Source: UBA11051 sp964390495
Lineage (GTDB): Bacteria > Armatimonadota > Zipacnadia > Zipacnadales > UBA11051
DNA length: 64,000 nt
Direction of reading: 5' to 3'
Assembly: GCA_964390495.1 (NCBI GenBank)
Contig: CAYMIN010000020.1
Location: forward strand, 1 to 64,000
The notes under the pieces were generated by a model. That model saw only the letters and a program-made list of their open reading frames with translations. It ran no database searches and was not told the origin of the DNA. Positions 19,401 to 27,576 of the stretch are shown here, one piece after another (position 1 is the first letter of the stretch; each line of letters opens with the position of its first letter). The translations under genes and the position numbers were made by a program.

Positions 19401-20833
19401 AAGTCGGCATCGCTTTCCCACCTCCTGAAATCGCCGGAGTGCCCACCAGCACGGAACTGGTTTCTGACGATGTCAGCATCCCGCCGAATGCCGCCGGTTG
19501 CCGGATACGGGTGCCCGCCGATGCCGAAATCGGCTCGATCATCAAGGTGGTCGGCCTGCTGCATATCGGCGCACCGGACCGCGCGGCGACCGTGAAGGCC
19601 TCGCACCAGATTACCGTTGTGCCCGCTCTGGAGATGACACTGGAGAGTCACGGTGCCGACCAGGAAACCGGGGCCTGTCGCGCGCGCGTCATACTGCGCA
19701 ATAACCGCACGAGGGAGGCCACGGCGCTTCTGGCGGTCACTGCTCCGGAAGGTTGGCGGGTCACGGCTCCGGCCACCCTCAAGGTGCCGGCCGGCGCGGA
19801 AGCCTCCGCCGAGGCCTATATCAGCCCGACTAAAGCTGCTACACCCGGCTCGGTCGAGGTCAATATCTCCGCCACCGCCGACACCGACACGACCCATTCC
19901 CGCATCACCATGCTCTACATTCCCCGGGAGGCCAACCTGCTGAAAAACCCGAGCTTCGAGGAAGGCGGTACCGGCTGGGGCATGGCTAAGGAGACCGTCA
20001 GCATAGCCACCGAGGAGGCCCGCAGCGGCGCGGCCTCTCTGCGCATACAGAATCCTACGGCGCTCCAGAGCGAGACCTCGCAGTCGGTAGGGCTGAATCA
20101 GCAAACACCCTGCGCCATCCTGGTGCGCGCCTCCTCCAAGGCCAAAGAGGTCAGCGGTAGCCCCGGCAAGGGCTATTCGCTCTATGTGGACATCTATTAC
20201 ATGGATGGGACACCGCTGTACGGCCAGACCTACAACTTCGACACCGGCACCACCGACTGGCAGATGGGCGAGCTCTACATTGAGCCGGCCAAACCCATCC
20301 GCCATGTCAATCTCTACCTGCTGTTACGGGGCAAGTCCGGCACCGCCTACTTTGACGATGTCGCGCTCATGGAGGACCCGCGCCGTAAGGGCAACATCGC
20401 CCGCGAGGCGCAGGTAGCGGTGGACAGCAACTACTCCGGATACGATCCCAGCCCCATCAACGATGGTCTCATTGCGGTCGAGGAATTGCACTGGACCAAG
20501 CAAGCCTGGGCCTCGGAGGAGAGCCCCAAGGACCACTTCATCACACTCAAGTTCGATCAGCCCCGTGAGATCGCTAAGGTCAGCATCTACTGGTCGCTCG
20601 ATGCCGGCATTGCCCGGAACTCGCGGGAACTGCAACTGCAGATTCCCGACGGCGACGGCTGGAAAACGGTAGCCACGGCCCAACCGGACGCCCCGGTGCC
20701 GGTTACCGACCTCGCGCTTGCCCAGCCGGTCAGTGCAGACAGCTTCCGCCTATTCCAGCCGGGCGGCCAGGGCCCAAGCAACCGTCAGGGCCTGATGTGG
20801 GTGCGCGAAGTCGAGCTGTTCCCACCCCAGTGA
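16481..20833 (+). CDS. Large secreted glycoside-hydrolase-like multidomain protein
   Basis: A 1450-residue exported protein. The ATG at 16481 follows AGGAGGCAGCCTA and opens a signal peptide (FLSALILLCASLNYAA). Residues about 30-720 begin with a beta-rich domain and continue into a probable TIM barrel with acidic strand ends (LDGIYHAVGLHD, LDGFYYDGLSAG, GFFDWPPSGLG), as in family 31/36-like hydrolases. Residues about 1080-1150 resemble a NEW3 Ig-like domain. Residues about 1152-1290 (NLLKNPSFEEGGTGW) look like a CBM4/9-like module. The last 145 residues resemble an F5/8-type C (discoidin) domain. The combination argues for hydrolysis of a complex polysaccharide. Exact family and catalytic residues were not identified. 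Confidence 0.7.
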   Translation: MSFLVRFGFLSALILLCASLNYAATIKAGGLGLELDADAKVTAMSIGETNLRVVPAPLVTLCEVGKAEFAAPQVTGSPDPGLALDFAEAKVRGKLVVRSHAEALRFSCNLKGEDLPARGMLLRFALPFDADGWQWHNDMQTAVTIAENKLYENVRPLRAYADLPEWKDEPALRMGYSNRNFCTVLTGPVGICLAVPIDKPSIFRTAYDGDVKQLEIVYDFALSPDTRKPNEVDFTFDLYQCDPNWAFRSALARYYRLYPELFRTYVRDQGQWMAFSKLSEIDNANEFYFALQEGAPEPEYDDKLGVLSCPYFTHAGMGANIPNYDPEADPLPPHEVQVEAMEAAFKARTKLDGIYHAVGLHDAEGKLDVRKWRVYAHLIAQFNLDPELPYGEWTLERAIERIQQVKQSRNADLDGFYYDGLSAGINYRPDHFGTADAPCLWDPVAQKPFINNFFSSCEFARAAAELLRPRGLITMMNGALGASFYVAPWLDVLGAETGLRIPRESFNYIRATTYHKPFLTLLKGNYEQQIGRPEMELFHKRCLAYGVFPGFFDWPPSGLGPGGRYWYHSRYYERDRDIFRKYQPLCRDLALAGWEPVTYARSSEPQVFVERFGPTSDGIVWLTLLNEDSHPHKTSLTIDAKALQLDPTTARATDVVTGAPIELKVTRRGLAADLEIPSDGVMALQIAHPHVAAQWRVAQALETLDRGILMRQVDKDKPPLLVRWLPQGKTYTRETVDGKTNLVFEGDGNAQSTSQWAMLFQPSAEQIKLRVRASGQDLVGAKGSIGVRCRLAWVTSSYTHYDTRFFDLDSGTYDWKDFEFTIESEQALRSIYITPTIAGSVQGTLKLAKVSLSDTNREEYVIDPEFSQWYEPVPDGMRERVESECQSLRTALLSLQDAVGGPSSTTTRERLGEVSGKCRKLSEFIVGNQAENGCRRVLRDLETIEQHLGFVTLAAFGIKLPQIKGPMTAAPGDEVGIAFPPPEIAGVPTSTELVSDDVSIPPNAAGCRIRVPADAEIGSIIKVVGLLHIGAPDRAATVKASHQITVVPALEMTLESHGADQETGACRARVILRNNRTREATALLAVTAPEGWRVTAPATLKVPAGAEASAEAYISPTKAATPGSVEVNISATADTDTTHSRITMLYIPREANLLKNPSFEEGGTGWGMAKETVSIATEEARSGAASLRIQNPTALQSETSQSVGLNQQTPCAILVRASSKAKEVSGSPGKGYSLYVDIYYMDGTPLYGQTYNFDTGTTDWQMGELYIEPAKPIRHVNLYLLLRGKSGTAYFDDVALMEDPRRKGNIAREAQVAVDSNYSGYDPSPINDGLIAVEELHWTKQAWASEESPKDHFITLKFDQPREIAKVSIYWSLDAGIARNSRELQLQIPDGDGWKTVATAQPDAPVPVTDLALAQPVSADSFRLFQPGGQGPSNRQGLMWVREVELFPPQ

Positions 20834-20928
20834 CCGGTTGCGCCGCCATCGGCGGGACTGATGCAGGAATCTTGCGGCCCTTGCCGAAAAGGCCATAGCG
20901 CCGAAATTGTTGCCAGAGGGGAGCCAAA

Positions 20929-21891
20929 ATGGACCTGAAGACCGTCGCCGTATTCGGGGGCAGCGGCAAGATCGGCCGCCGCGTCATCGAGCTATTGCAG
21001 CAGCGGGGCTTGAATGTCCGTGTCCTGATCCACAATACTCCCATCGAGCTAGCCGACCTCTACACTGTCTTTGGCAGCGTCACTGAGCCGGAGGCGGTTG
21101 CTGAGGTCATCGAGCACGCCGACGCCGTCGTACACCTGGCGACCATGAAGGAGGCCCCTGATACCTTCTTCGATGTCAGCCTGCGGGGCACATTCAACGT
21201 GCTGGAAGCCTGCTGCGACTCCGAGGTTCAGCAGCTCATACTCTTCAGCGGCGATGCGGCCCAGGGCATCTGGTTTTATCCGCAGCCTATCCCGATCAAC
21301 GAGAATCATCCCAAAACCGCCTATCCGGGCTACTATGCGTTCAGCAAGGTCATGGAGGAGACCATGGCCGAGCAGTACGCGATTCAGTACGAAATGCCGG
21401 TCACGATTCTACGCTCCTCCTGGATCTTCGAGAAGGACGATCTGCTCAACCACTTCTCGCTCCTGGAGAACGTGAATCCCGCCGAGCCGGGCCACGGTTT
21501 CGGCCTAGTCGCCGACGATATCATGGCTCTGGTCGAGGCCCGCCAAGAGCGCATCGCCATGCAGGTTGATGCCGCCGGGACCCCGTATCACCGCCATATC
21601 GTCCACCTTGATGATGTCATGCAGGCCTTCGGTCGCATGCTGGGCAATCCGTCTGCAGTAGGCCAGGACTTCAACATCGCCGGCCCTGCCGCCTTCGAGT
21701 ACCGCGTCGCCTGCGAATACCTGTCTGAGAAGCTCGGCATCCCGACTATCGAGATCGTTTGCCCCGGCTATCACTCCTTCGAAATTGACACCACCAAGGC
21801 GCGGTCAATGCTGGGCTATGCGCCGGAGAACGACATCTTCAGGATGATTGATCGGGCAATCGCCTGGCGCGGACAAGCCGGTTCCGAATAG
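20929..21891 (+). CDS. NAD-dependent sugar epimerase/dehydratase (extended SDR)
   Basis: A 320-residue extended short-chain dehydrogenase. The Rossmann motif VFGGSGKIG (residues 9-16) and DAVVHLAT are followed by the catalytic pair Y136-x-x-x-K140 (YYAFSKVMEE). A C-terminal substrate domain follows. The ATG is preceded by AGAGGGGAGCC. This family acts on nucleotide-linked or free sugars (4-epimerases, dehydratases, uronate dehydrogenases). The gene follows the hydrolase by 95 bp and precedes the VOC gene by 42 bp, so it is probably in the same operon and works on the same sugar pathway. The exact reaction cannot be assigned. Confidence 0.88.
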   Translation: MDLKTVAVFGGSGKIGRRVIELLQQRGLNVRVLIHNTPIELADLYTVFGSVTEPEAVAEVIEHADAVVHLATMKEAPDTFFDVSLRGTFNVLEACCDSEVQQLILFSGDAAQGIWFYPQPIPINENHPKTAYPGYYAFSKVMEETMAEQYAIQYEMPVTILRSSWIFEKDDLLNHFSLLENVNPAEPGHGFGLVADDIMALVEARQERIAMQVDAAGTPYHRHIVHLDDVMQAFGRMLGNPSAVGQDFNIAGPAAFEYRVACEYLSEKLGIPTIEIVCPGYHSFEIDTTKARSMLGYAPENDIFRMIDRAIAWRGQAGSE

Positions 21892-21933
21892 ACTCGGCCG
21901 TTTGCGGACAGGGAATGAAAGGACGGAGGTATC

Positions 21934-22272
21934 ATGCGGAAATTTCACCATGTCGGTTTGCCAACCGACGACAAGCAGCCGGACGAGATCTATGTTGAGG
22001 CCACCAAGGTCTGGGTGACCGAGCCTCTCGACCATAAGTACAAGGTCGAGTTTTTGCGCTACGAGCCGGATTCGCCGGTTACCGGCCCGCTGCGCGACCA
22101 GGCCCACTTTGCCTTCGAGACTGATGACCTGGACGCCGAAATCGAGGGCAAGGAGGTCATTCTCGGCCCCTTTGAGGCGCTTGAGGGGCTCCGCGTCGTG
22201 TTCGTACTGGAAGATGGCGCGGTCTATGAGTTCATGGAGTATGCCGAGGGCAAGCAGCGACTGACGGACTAG
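21934..22272 (+). CDS. Small VOC/glyoxalase-fold protein
   Basis: A 112-residue protein with one and a half beta-alpha-beta-beta units typical of the vicinal-oxygen-chelate fold: KFHHVGLPT at the start, a central FLRYEPDSP, then QAHFAFETDDLDAEIEGKEV and VVFVLEDGAVYEFMEY. H6, the histidine in the second half and the Glu in YEFME could serve as metal ligands. A GGAGGTATC precedes the ATG. VOC proteins act as lyases, isomerases or dioxygenases. In this operon, between an epimerase and an SDR, an isomerase or lyase role on a sugar intermediate is plausible but unproven. Confidence 0.75.
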   Translation: MRKFHHVGLPTDDKQPDEIYVEATKVWVTEPLDHKYKVEFLRYEPDSPVTGPLRDQAHFAFETDDLDAEIEGKEVILGPFEALEGLRVVFVLEDGAVYEFMEYAEGKQRLTD

Positions 22273-22292
22273 CAGCCGTCGTCGTTATTTGC

Positions 22293-22310
22293 TCTCCCGC
22301 TTGCGGGAGA
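22293..22310. repeat. Palindromic module A (GCTCTCCCGC TT GCGGGAGA)
   Basis: TCTCCCGC and GCGGGAGA form an 8-bp stem with a TT loop, followed by CGGCTAGGGGGAGGGCTGCCGTTG, the same tail as module A at 38175. It sits in the 126-bp gap between the VOC and SDR genes. Confidence 0.75.
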
Positions 22311-22398
22311 CGGCTAGGGGGAGGGCTGCCGTTGCTCTTCCCGCCTCTCGCCCACCAGTCTTGTCTAGAACACGCACTATTGAAGGAGCCAAGCTATT

Positions 22399-23169
22399 AT
22401 GTCTCTGGAAGGCAAAATCGTAATCGTGACCGGTGGCACCTCGGGCGTCGGCGAGGGGTGCAGCCGCCATTTCGCCGCCTTGGGCAACCAGGTCGTCATC
22501 GCCTCCAATCAGCCCGAGGCAGGCGCGGCGATGCAGCAGGAGCTGCAGGCTGCGGGCCACGACGCCATCTTCATCGCGACCGATGTCTCCGACGAAGACA
22601 GTGTCGCCAAGCTCGTCAAGCAGACCCTTGACGCCTATGGCCGCATTGACTGTCTGATGAGCAATGCCGGCGTCTGGCGCGAGGGCAAGGTCACCGACTT
22701 CAATGAGGCGGACTGGAACCTGATCTTCGGGGTCAACGTCAGGGGCAATTTCCTGCTGCTCAAACACGTGGTGCCGGTGATGGAAGAGCAGGGCCAGGGC
22801 ACGATTCTGATTACCACCTCGGTGGCGGCCTTCATCGGCTTCCCGGCCCATGCCTTGTATTGCGCCTCGAAGGCGGCTCTGGAGGTGCTGATCCGCTGCA
22901 TGGCAACCGACTATGCCGGCGTGATCCGCACGGTCGGGATCTGCCCGGGGACGATTGACACGCCGATGCTGCGGGCTAGTTGCGCCGGCTGGGACATCCC
23001 GGAGGACGAGCTGTTGGCGGATGTTGCGAAGAAGATTCCGGTGCGCCGCCTGGGCACTCCGGAGGATGTGGCGAAGGCGGCGGCCTTTCTGCTGAGCGAC
23101 GAGGCGGGCTACATCAACGGCAGTTCGGTGATGATGGAGGGCGGCACCCTCGCCCTGCCACCGTGGTAG
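22399..23169 (+). CDS. Classical short-chain dehydrogenase/reductase
   Basis: A 256-residue classical SDR of usual length. TGGTSGVGEG (residues 11-20) is the cofactor glycine motif, NAG is present, the catalytic serine is S141 (ITTSVA), and Y154-x-x-x-K158 (YCASK) completes the active site. The C-terminus RRLGTPEDVAKAAAFLLSDEAGYING is standard for the family. GAAGGAGCC precedes the ATG. It is the last plus-strand gene of the sugar cluster and probably oxidises or reduces a sugar or polyol. It is close to 3-oxoacyl-ACP reductase-type sequences, so a role in fatty-acid metabolism is not excluded, but the context favours sugars. Confidence 0.9.
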   Translation: MSLEGKIVIVTGGTSGVGEGCSRHFAALGNQVVIASNQPEAGAAMQQELQAAGHDAIFIATDVSDEDSVAKLVKQTLDAYGRIDCLMSNAGVWREGKVTDFNEADWNLIFGVNVRGNFLLLKHVVPVMEEQGQGTILITTSVAAFIGFPAHALYCASKAALEVLIRCMATDYAGVIRTVGICPGTIDTPMLRASCAGWDIPEDELLADVAKKIPVRRLGTPEDVAKAAAFLLSDEAGYINGSSVMMEGGTLALPPW

Positions 23170-23263
23170 CAGGTGGTGCACACCTCAATGTGGAGCAGCG
23201 ACGGGCCCTCCCGTCGCTGCTTGCCTACGCTTTTTCCGGCCATAAGCCCTCCGGGAACTGTCG

Positions 23264-24268
23264 CTATCGGTTCAGCTTCACGACTTTCCCCGTTGCGGCG
23301 GATTTCTCAGCGGCCAGGCAGGCCTCCACCGCGGCCATCGATTCTTCGGGCGTGATGACCTTCGGCTTGCGGCGCTCGGCCACGCAAGTGGCGAAATACG
23401 ATAGCTCCTCCCGCAGCGCACCGGCGCGGATGCCGTGCAGCTCCGGCCAGTAGGTAGTATCCGGCGAAGTCCAGCCGCCGTCCTTGGCTACCGAGAAGTT
23501 CGGGTGCGTCTCATGGATGTGGACTGAGCCCTTGGTGCCGATGATCTCCATGCGCTCGTCAATCTGGAAAGCGGTACCGTCGGGCAGGCACCAGTTGTTC
23601 TCCAGCACCACGGTCGCGCCCGAATCGAGCCGGAACATGGACCAGCCGCTGTCGGGATTGGCGTAGTTATGGAAGGCGGTGGTCTGGGCGTAGGCGCTGA
23701 CCACCTTCGCGCCGGTGTACCACAGGATCAGGTCCATATCGTGGACGCCGTCGCCGATGATCGGGCCGATCTTGGGCAGCACTGTGCCACCCACTGCCGC
23801 CGGGATATTGCGCCGGGCGTAGGCCGAGATGACTTTGCCGATATTGCCGGCCTGGATTTCCCGCTTGGCGGCGGCGTAGCGCGGATTAAAGCGGCAGATA
23901 TGGCCGACCATGAAGTACTTCTTGCTGGCTTTGGCCGCCTTGACGATCTTCCTGCAGTCCGCCACGGTCGAGGCCATCGGCTTTTCGAGAAAGACGTGTT
24001 TACCGGCCTTGATTGCCGCCAGCGTCGGCTCCACGTGCGCGTCCCACATGGTGGTGACGCTGACCACATCGAGTTCCGGGTCTGCCAGCATCTCATTGTA
24101 GTCGGTGTAGATGTTGGCCACGTCGAACTCTTTGGCCATACGCTTGAGCGGCGCCTGGGTGCGCCTGCACAGCGCGTACAGCTCGACATTGGGGATGCCG
24201 GAGAGCGCTTCGGCGTGTTTCTCTCCGAACCAGCCTGCGCCTAAGATGCCCCACTTGACTTTATCCAC
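23264..24268 (-). CDS. Gfo/Idh/MocA family oxidoreductase
   Basis: A 334-residue sugar dehydrogenase of the Gfo/Idh/MocA family. The GTG at 24268 is chosen because AAGGAGGCAGAACC lies directly upstream and KVKWGILGAGWFGEKHAEAL then begins at residue 3; a longer form would add an unlikely Cys-rich leader. KHVFLEKPMAST carries the family EKP lysine, and DGVHDMDLILWYTG supplies the conserved acidic and His residues of the second domain. It converges with the SDR gene. It is the second of three such dehydrogenases in the window and shares only family motifs with the others. Confidence 0.9.
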   Translation of the reverse strand: MDKVKWGILGAGWFGEKHAEALSGIPNVELYALCRRTQAPLKRMAKEFDVANIYTDYNEMLADPELDVVSVTTMWDAHVEPTLAAIKAGKHVFLEKPMASTVADCRKIVKAAKASKKYFMVGHICRFNPRYAAAKREIQAGNIGKVISAYARRNIPAAVGGTVLPKIGPIIGDGVHDMDLILWYTGAKVVSAYAQTTAFHNYANPDSGWSMFRLDSGATVVLENNWCLPDGTAFQIDERMEIIGTKGSVHIHETHPNFSVAKDGGWTSPDTTYWPELHGIRAGALREELSYFATCVAERRKPKVITPEESMAAVEACLAAEKSAATGKVVKLNR

Positions 24269-24465
24269 GGTTCTGCCTCCTTGCGAGATATGCTCATACG
24301 ACAATACGCAGTCCACACACACAATCTCTGCTGATACTTACTCGCGGCAAGAGTGGACCCTTCCTGCAACCTCCTCAAATCAATCCTTGGTCGCGGTAGG
24401 AATCACGGCTCGCCTCAGCGTATATTAAGGCAGCAGTCACCTCTGATGAGAAAGCGCGATGAAAA

Positions 24466-24723
24466 ATGTCTGAGACCATATCTGCGCAGGTATCTTTGTA
24501 TCCGCTGCGGGTGTCTGACCTGGGGCCCGCGATCGCGGCCTTTGCCGATGAGTTGCGCACCTACGAGCTGCAGGTGCAAACCGGCGCGATGAGCACTCTG
24601 GTTATCGGCGAGCGCGACGAGCTTTTCGAGGCGCTCCGGACGGCCTTCGCTGCTGCCAGTGCGCGCTACCAGGTCGTCTTGGCGGTGACGATCTCTAACG
24701 CCTGCCCGCGGCCGGATGCGTAG
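24466..24723 (+). CDS. YkoF-like thiamine/HMP-binding domain protein
   Basis: An 85-residue single-domain protein. It matches the YkoF/MTH1187 ferredoxin-like domain: ISAQVSLYPLR at the N-terminus, MSTLVIGERDELFEALRTAF in the middle and VVLAVTISNACP at the end. In Bacillus YkoF, tandem copies bind thiamine or its hydroxymethylpyrimidine part. Here there is only one copy, so it would need to act as an oligomer. No TPP riboswitch or thiamine transporter gene is visible nearby. The ribosome-binding site is weak (GATGAAAA). The gene stands alone between divergent and convergent neighbours. Confidence 0.75.
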   Translation: MSETISAQVSLYPLRVSDLGPAIAAFADELRTYELQVQTGAMSTLVIGERDELFEALRTAFAAASARYQVVLAVTISNACPRPDA

Positions 24724-24847
24724 CCGCAACTGTGACACTATTCCCCATCAGCGCGGCTCTATCCTCCTTAATCGCCGCGCCGCCGGCCTCGCGCCCGCCG
24801 TGCATGGCCGCTGCTGACCTGAGCCGGTGATGCAGCGCAGTCTTGTC

Positions 24848-26014
24848 TCAGCTAGGCGCGTACAGGTTAGGCTCTTCCCACAAGATGCGCGCGGCGAACA
24901 CGCTGTTATTGCTCCCATATTTCTCACACCCGGCCGGCTGCATCCACTCAGCGGCGATTATCCAGCTCTCCTGCGGCGTCATGTTCGCGGTCCCGAAATT
25001 GCCCAGACGCGCGCCCCGTTCCGGCACGACGATTCGTTCGGTCTCGCGGATGACACGCAGTTGTTCAGTATCAACCTGCGCCATCAGCAGGGGGGCGCGA
25101 TGCCGCATCACATGGTCGTTGTTGAGCCCGCGCCGCGTGTACACCAGAAACAGGCCGTCGCTGTGCGTGACCCAGTGCTGCTGAGTGTTGTAGCTGCCCA
25201 GCTCTTCACCATCGTCGAAAGCCCAGGCCCGTGGCGGCTCGTAATTCAGGCCATCGTCGCTAAATGCCACGTAGCCCCTCACATCATTGCGCAGCGTCAT
25301 GTAGTAGCGCCCCTGGAAATAGGTCAGTGACGGCTCGCACAGCCCGCGCGGCTCGGCCACGGTCAGCTCGTTACCTTGCTCGAGGTAGCTCAGCCTTTCG
25401 CCATCGAAGCCGCAGCGCAGGACGCTGGTGCGGTAGCAGCTTTTCCAGGAGTCATCGGTGGGTTCCTGGTGATAGACCGGGAGAAGTATCTCGCCTTCCG
25501 GTAGATCAACCCGCTGGCCTCCGCCCGGACCGGCCGAGAAGAACTTCTCTTCCTCCGGCAGCTCTACGGACTCCCATCTGGACCAGCTTCTGTTCTCCTC
25601 GTCATAGACCGCGTAGGTGGCCTCGCGGGGACGCGGGTCCGGCATCAGGGCGTCTCCGATATAGCGCGCGCAGTGGCCGGTAAGCAGCAGCTTGCCGCTA
25701 GCCGCGTGCCACTGCGGTGTGGCACCGCTGATGACCGCTTCGATGCCACCCGGTTCCTGACGCCGTGCCAGCGCGGGATGCTCCACCGGTCCCGACCAGG
25801 TCGCGCCCATGTCATCGCTGCGCATCTCATTCAGGGCGTAGAATACATCAGAACCGCTGAGCAGCAGCTTCTGCATCGTCAGCACCACGGCAGGCATATC
25901 GTCATTACCTGCTCGGGGCATGGCACCCGCACGGGCCTGCACCCAGCAGGTCACCCCGTCATAGCCGCTGGTTACTGTATCGAGTTTGGTCTCATAGTTT
26001 ACATAGCTAGTCAT
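24848..26014 (-). CDS. Sialidase-fold (BNR-like) protein
   Basis: A 388-residue protein with no signal peptide. The ATG at 26014 follows GAAGGTTGGGTGCA. BNR/Asp-box-like segments (SDDMGATWSGPVEH, FSDDGLNYEPPRAW) and regularly spaced strands ending in acidic residues point to a six-bladed sialidase-type propeller. An Arg-rich set that might bind a carboxylate is present (RQEPGG, RTSVLR), but the sialidase arginine triad cannot be confirmed by eye. Many such cytoplasmic proteins are glycoside hydrolases or carbohydrate-binding proteins of unknown specificity. It is divergent from the fhaA promoter. Confidence 0.7.
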   Translation of the reverse strand: MTSYVNYETKLDTVTSGYDGVTCWVQARAGAMPRAGNDDMPAVVLTMQKLLLSGSDVFYALNEMRSDDMGATWSGPVEHPALARRQEPGGIEAVISGATPQWHAASGKLLLTGHCARYIGDALMPDPRPREATYAVYDEENRSWSRWESVELPEEEKFFSAGPGGGQRVDLPEGEILLPVYHQEPTDDSWKSCYRTSVLRCGFDGERLSYLEQGNELTVAEPRGLCEPSLTYFQGRYYMTLRNDVRGYVAFSDDGLNYEPPRAWAFDDGEELGSYNTQQHWVTHSDGLFLVYTRRGLNNDHVMRHRAPLLMAQVDTEQLRVIRETERIVVPERGARLGNFGTANMTPQESWIIAAEWMQPAGCEKYGSNNSVFAARILWEEPNLYAPS

Positions 26015-26195
26015 TGCACCCAACCTTCGTTTTCCGCCGCGAGCGAGTCTCTGCCCCGCAATCGGCAAGATAACCTGCAGCGCCGTAACCTTCGCCGCAG
26101 CCATGACCGATTCCTACGCACCGACTAGAGGCCTGGAAAAGAGCCCGGTTTAGGCGCAAATACTTAGTTAAGCCGCCTCCGCTTTCCACCGGCAG

Positions 26196-26224
26196 GTGAC
26201 TTTGCGGGCCGATTTTGCTATAAT
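26196..26224 (+). promoter_or_regulatory. Sigma-A-type promoter of the fha/pkn cluster
   Basis: An extended -10 TGC-TATAAT (hexamer 26219-26224) with GTGACT at 26196-26201 as -35 (four of six matches) and a 17-bp spacer. Transcription would start near 26231, about 28 nt before the fhaA ATG at 26259. This also excludes translation starts upstream of 26259. Confidence 0.7.
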
Positions 26225-26258
26225 TCTCAGCGCGGGGCAATGCCCGGCACATCACATC

Positions 26259-26912
26259 ATGATTGAACGCCTGGAAGCAGTCCTGAAGAAGGCGCTGGAG
26301 GAGCCGTTTGCGCGCATATTTCCCGGCCGGCTCCATCCTCTGGAGCTGGCGGCGGCCTTGCGCGATGCCGCTCGCGACAACCGCGTGCGCACCGCCGACG
26401 GAACTTTCGTTGCCAACTCCTATCTCATATTCATGGCCGGCGAGGACTGCGAGCAACTCGCCGCCATCAGCGAGGCCGTGTGTGCCGAGCTGGCCCAGCA
26501 TTTGCGCGCCTACGCCGAGGCCGAGGCCTGGCAGATCGGGCCGTATGTAACTGTGCAATTGCAGCCCGATGCCAAGCTTTCACGCGGCCAGTTGCGAATC
26601 CAAGCCGGCTTTGCTCCATGCCCTGAAACCGCCTATCTGCAGGCCGAAGCCGGAGTGCCCGAGCCGGCCCGATACCCGATCGGCACCGAGACCATCATAG
26701 GTCGCAGCCACAACTGCGGCACGGTGATAGATTCGCCGGAAATTTCGCGGCGCCACTGTCGCATCGCCTACCGTTACGTGCAGTACGAAATCGAGGACCT
26801 CGACAGCGCCAACGGTACCTTTGTTAACGGTCAGCAGCTCCAGCGGGCCACCCTCCTCAACGGAGACCTGATCGAGATCGGCCTGGTGCAACTCAGATTC
26901 TTTGTGGAGTGA
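26259..26912 (+). CDS. fhaA: FhaA-like protein (DUF3662 + FHA)
   Basis: A 217-residue cytoplasmic protein. Residues 1-115 match the DUF3662/FhaA N-terminal domain (LKKALEEPFARIFPGRLHPLELAAALRDAARD, then VANSYLIFMAGEDCEQL). Residues about 145-217 form an FHA domain with the phosphothreonine-binding set: IGRSHNCGTVIDSPEISRRHCRI and DSANGTFVNGQQL. In mycobacteria FhaA binds phosphorylated cell-wall proteins and is encoded with PknB and RodA, as here. The ATG at 26259 lies just inside the transcript predicted from the -10 at 26219. The following fhaB overlaps the leader region by a few bases. Confidence 0.88.
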   Translation: MIERLEAVLKKALEEPFARIFPGRLHPLELAAALRDAARDNRVRTADGTFVANSYLIFMAGEDCEQLAAISEAVCAELAQHLRAYAEAEAWQIGPYVTVQLQPDAKLSRGQLRIQAGFAPCPETAYLQAEAGVPEPARYPIGTETIIGRSHNCGTVIDSPEISRRHCRIAYRYVQYEIEDLDSANGTFVNGQQLQRATLLNGDLIEIGLVQLRFFVE

Positions 26913-26916
26913 GAGC

Positions 26917-27480
26917 GTGCCATATCTGGGACTTATTCAGCTAGTCGGCAAGTACATGTTCCTTGCGGGGCTGTATGTATTCATATTTTGGGTATTCCGC
27001 GAGCTTTTCCGCAGCCTCAAGGCAGAAGAGCGCGCAGCCTCCGCACCGGTGGCTGCGGCCCGCCTGCAACATCCGGCGGCGGCGACTCCGGCTACCCAGG
27101 CACCTGCCCGCCGGCCTGCAGCGCCGAGTAGGAGCCCATCTGCACCGCCCCCTGTGGCAGCCGCCAAGCCCAAGCCGTATCTGGTCGTTAGAGACCCGGG
27201 CGGCTCCGGCCTAACTGCCGGCACCGAGTTCCCGCTGACCGCCGCAGTGACCATTGGCCGCACCAAGGAGAACTCCATCCGCATCTCTGATCGCTATGTC
27301 TCGAGTCAACATGCAGTAATCTTCCTCAAGAGCGGTCACCGCATCCTAGCCGACCGTGATAGCACCAACGGCACCATGCGCAACGGCAAGCGCATCACCG
27401 GCGAAGTCGCCCTCAACAATGGCGATCTGGTGACCGTAGGTACTGTCGTCCTCGAATACCGCAGCAACTCCGCGGTCTAA
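26917..27480 (+). CDS. fhaB: FhaB-like protein (TM segment + FHA)
   Basis: A 188-residue protein from the GTG at 26917, preceded by GGAG within the fhaA stop region; a TTG five codons earlier is possible. One transmembrane helix lies at residues about 11-28 (GKYMFLAGLYVFIFWVF), followed by a Pro/Ala-rich linker (about 45-90) and a C-terminal FHA domain (TIGRTKENSIRISDRYVSSQHAVI, DSTNGTMRNGKRI). This is the layout of mycobacterial FhaB/FipA, a PknB substrate in cell division. The usual PknB-site threonines near the N-terminus are not obvious. It lies 4 bp after fhaA. Confidence 0.87.
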   Translation: MPYLGLIQLVGKYMFLAGLYVFIFWVFRELFRSLKAEERAASAPVAAARLQHPAAATPATQAPARRPAAPSRSPSAPPPVAAAKPKPYLVVRDPGGSGLTAGTEFPLTAAVTIGRTKENSIRISDRYVSSQHAVIFLKSGHRILADRDSTNGTMRNGKRITGEVALNNGDLVTVGTVVLEYRSNSAV

Positions 27481-27576
27481 CCCCGGTAGTGCGCGGAGAA
27501 CATCATCGGGAGAAGGCTGACCATTTCAAGACTAAGACGCACCGAGGTATTACTGCTCTTATATAGCGCCGCACTG

